Assembly: GCA_009783525.1 (NCBI GenBank)
Contig: WRDG01000031.1
Span: 1-15,085 of the forward strand
Reading direction: 5' to 3'
Length of the DNA: 15,085 nt
Source: Defluviitaleaceae bacterium
GTDB lineage: Bacteria > Bacillota > Clostridia > Lachnospirales > WQUN01
In this document: positions 14,024 through 15,085 of the stretch, one piece after another
How the letters are laid out: each line of letters opens with the position of its first letter
Position numbering within the stretch: position 1 is the stretch's first letter
Made by a program: the position numbers and the translations under genes
Notes under the pieces: generated by a model
Database searches by the model: none
What the model was told of the DNA's origin: nothing
Seen by the model: the letters and a program-made list of their open reading frames with translations, nothing else

Positions 14024-14432
14024 CATGCAAAAAGCGGCGGGCGCCGTGTGCGGCGCCGCGGCTGTGGCCGTGTTGTACGCATTTATCGGCTGCCCCATAC
14101 GGTTTGTCACGGGCCTGCCCTGTCCCGGCTGCGGAATGACCCGGGCCGCCTTGGCGCTTGCGCGTTTGGATTTCGCGGGCGCTTTTTTTATGCACCCGCT
14201 GATATTCCTTACAGTGCCCGTGCTGGCGGCGATTATAATAATTTGGCTGCGCGATAAAAAAATGCAAATAATAGTTAAACACAAAAAAGCGCTGAGCTTT
14301 TTCTTTTGCGGGAACTTTTTAGCGGTTTACGCCGTTAGGATGGTGATGTATTTCCCGGATGTTTATCCGATGGCCTTTGACAGTAATGCGCTGTTAATTC
14401 GTCTTATTCGTTTTTTCGCTTCAAGGATGTAA
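14010..14432 (+). CDS. DUF2752 family membrane protein
   Basis: This is a 140-residue integral membrane protein of the DUF2752 family, function unknown. The family hallmark CPGCGMTRA is at residues 38-46 (Cys38, Cys41), preceded by Cys28 in FIGCPIRF. About three membrane segments are visible: roughly 11-34, 58-80 and 94-113. The start at 14010 overlaps the clpA stop by 14 bp and has CGGCGG just upstream. An upstream in-frame ATG at 13965 would lie well inside clpA and add a non-family, Cys-containing stretch, so it is less likely. A further ATG at 14025 is possible. The overlap implies translational coupling to clpA, but family members occur in many contexts, so a proteolysis role should not be assumed. 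The paired cysteines could bind metal or form a disulfide; this is inference. Confidence 0.8.
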   Translation: MNKADMQKAAGAVCGAAAVAVLYAFIGCPIRFVTGLPCPGCGMTRAALALARLDFAGAFFMHPLIFLTVPVLAAIIIIWLRDKKMQIIVKHKKALSFFFCGNFLAVYAVRMVMYFPDVYPMAFDSNALLIRLIRFFASRM

Positions 14433-14544
14433 ATGTGACCGCAAAGTGAACCTTTATAAACCCGGCCGAAACGATTTTTGTTCTTTTTTAACAAAACAAT
14501 AAAAGTAGTAAAAAAATAAATATTGATGCGGAAGAAAAATAAAT

Positions 14545-15085
14545 ATGACGAAACGGAAAATTACTGCTATAACATTTTTTTTAGCAGTTATTTTTTTTAT
14601 ATCTGCCTGCGGAAGCGAAAAGCCCGCACTCGATCCGGATTTGGTTGACGGGAGCATAGCGGAGCCGGTTGCCGAAAATGAAAATCCGTTTGAAAGCTTG
14701 GGATATATAACGCTGACGGTCGTGGTTTCGTCAATAAAGGGAATAAATGACTTTTTGGATGACTGCGCAAAAACGTTTACAAAAAAATATCCGAACATAG
14801 GGTTCGAGTTTGTAAAAGAAAAGGATTATTTTACCACGTACAACTATTCGTTTTTTTCAGAAACATTGTCTAACAATGTTTTGTACACTGTAGCATCTCA
14901 AGGTCTACTCGATGAAATTGGTGATATGGATAAAGCCGTTAAAAATTCCATCAAAGAGATCGAAAGTGAGTTAGGCAATGATTTTATCGGAAAAGATATT
15001 TATGAAAGCCTTTACAATTCGATTTACGTAAGCCTTTACGAAAGTATTAGACTTTCAGCGTTGGATTCAATAAAAGATTTATTAG
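14545..15085 (+). CDS. Lipoprotein, possibly a solute-binding-type protein, 3' end missing
   Basis: The frame opens at ATG 14545 and stays open to the window edge (180 codons), so the gene is truncated only by the window. Residues 1-21 form a lipoprotein signal peptide (MTKRK, then ITFFLAVIFFI, lipobox ISAC) with the lipidated Cys at 22, so the mature protein should be anchored to the outer face of the membrane. An acidic spacer follows. Residues about 55-85 (YITLTVVVSSIKGINDFLDD, then KTFTKKYPNIGFEFV) resemble the first lobe of extracellular solute-binding proteins of ABC transporters. The later part (KEIESELG, YESLYNSIYVSLYESIR) is helical and does not look like a standard one, so the substrate-binding call is tentative. 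GGAAG lies about ten bases before the start. Base composition is clearly more A+T-rich than in the clp genes. Confidence 0.7.
   Translation, partial: MTKRKITAITFFLAVIFFISACGSEKPALDPDLVDGSIAEPVAENENPFESLGYITLTVVVSSIKGINDFLDDCAKTFTKKYPNIGFEFVKEKDYFTTYNYSFFSETLSNNVLYTVASQGLLDEIGDMDKAVKNSIKEIESELGNDFIGKDIYESLYNSIYVSLYESIRLSALDSIKDLL

Noticed and set aside
14475..14496. Terminator after the DUF2752 gene
   Set aside because: The TTTTGTT/AACAAAA stem is purely A+T-rich except one pair per arm and has no T-run after it.

Overview
The window reads as a chromosomal segment of a flagellated, Gram-positive-type bacterium, most likely a member of the Clostridia. This inference rests on three things: the gene order sigma-28 / FapA(DUF342) / small hypothetical / DUF6115, which is typical of the end of clostridial and bacillar flagellar-chemotaxis operons; a secreted protein with a copper-amine-oxidase-N-type repeat domain; and strong GGAG ribosome binding sites. 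The species cannot be named from the sequence. No tRNA, rRNA, CRISPR array, transposase, integrase or phage gene was seen.

Layout. (1) Positions 1-3956, plus strand: the 3' part of a FliA/SigD-type sigma factor, a FapA-family protein, a short charged hypothetical protein, a membrane-anchored DUF6115-like protein, and a membrane-anchored protein with an MltG/YceG-type LysM-like domain. A strong intrinsic terminator closes the block. The gap after fapA holds a perfect 49-bp repeat in two copies. (2) Positions 3955-4806, minus strand: a pyridoxamine/pyridoxal kinase. Its predicted start region is covered by a 20-bp perfect inverted repeat. (3) Positions 5051-9544, plus strand: a secreted copper-amine-oxidase-domain protein, a xylulokinase and an FtsH protease, with xylB and ftsH overlapping by 8 bp. 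(4) Positions 9547-11151, minus strand: a 534-residue protein of unknown function with a probable pRiA4b ORF-3-like C-terminal domain, convergent with ftsH with only 2 bp between the stop codons. (5) Positions 11283-14432, plus strand: clpS, clpA and a DUF2752 membrane protein. A terminator-like hairpin lies in the clpS leader. (6) Position 14545 to the window end: the start of an A+T-rich lipoprotein gene, cut by the window edge.

How the genes work together. Block 1 is the tail of a motility operon: the sigma factor drives late flagellar genes, and the FapA/DUF6115 group recurs beside it in related bacteria. FtsH and ClpS-ClpA are two ATP-dependent proteolysis systems. FtsH acts on membrane and cytosolic substrates. 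ClpS delivers N-degron substrates to ClpA, which unfolds them for ClpP; clpP is not in this window. PdxK/PdxY and XylB are single metabolic kinases with no pathway partners here. The least explained items are the 534-residue protein, the hairpin-forming intergenic repeats, the inverted repeat on the pdx kinase start region and the possible attenuator before clpS.
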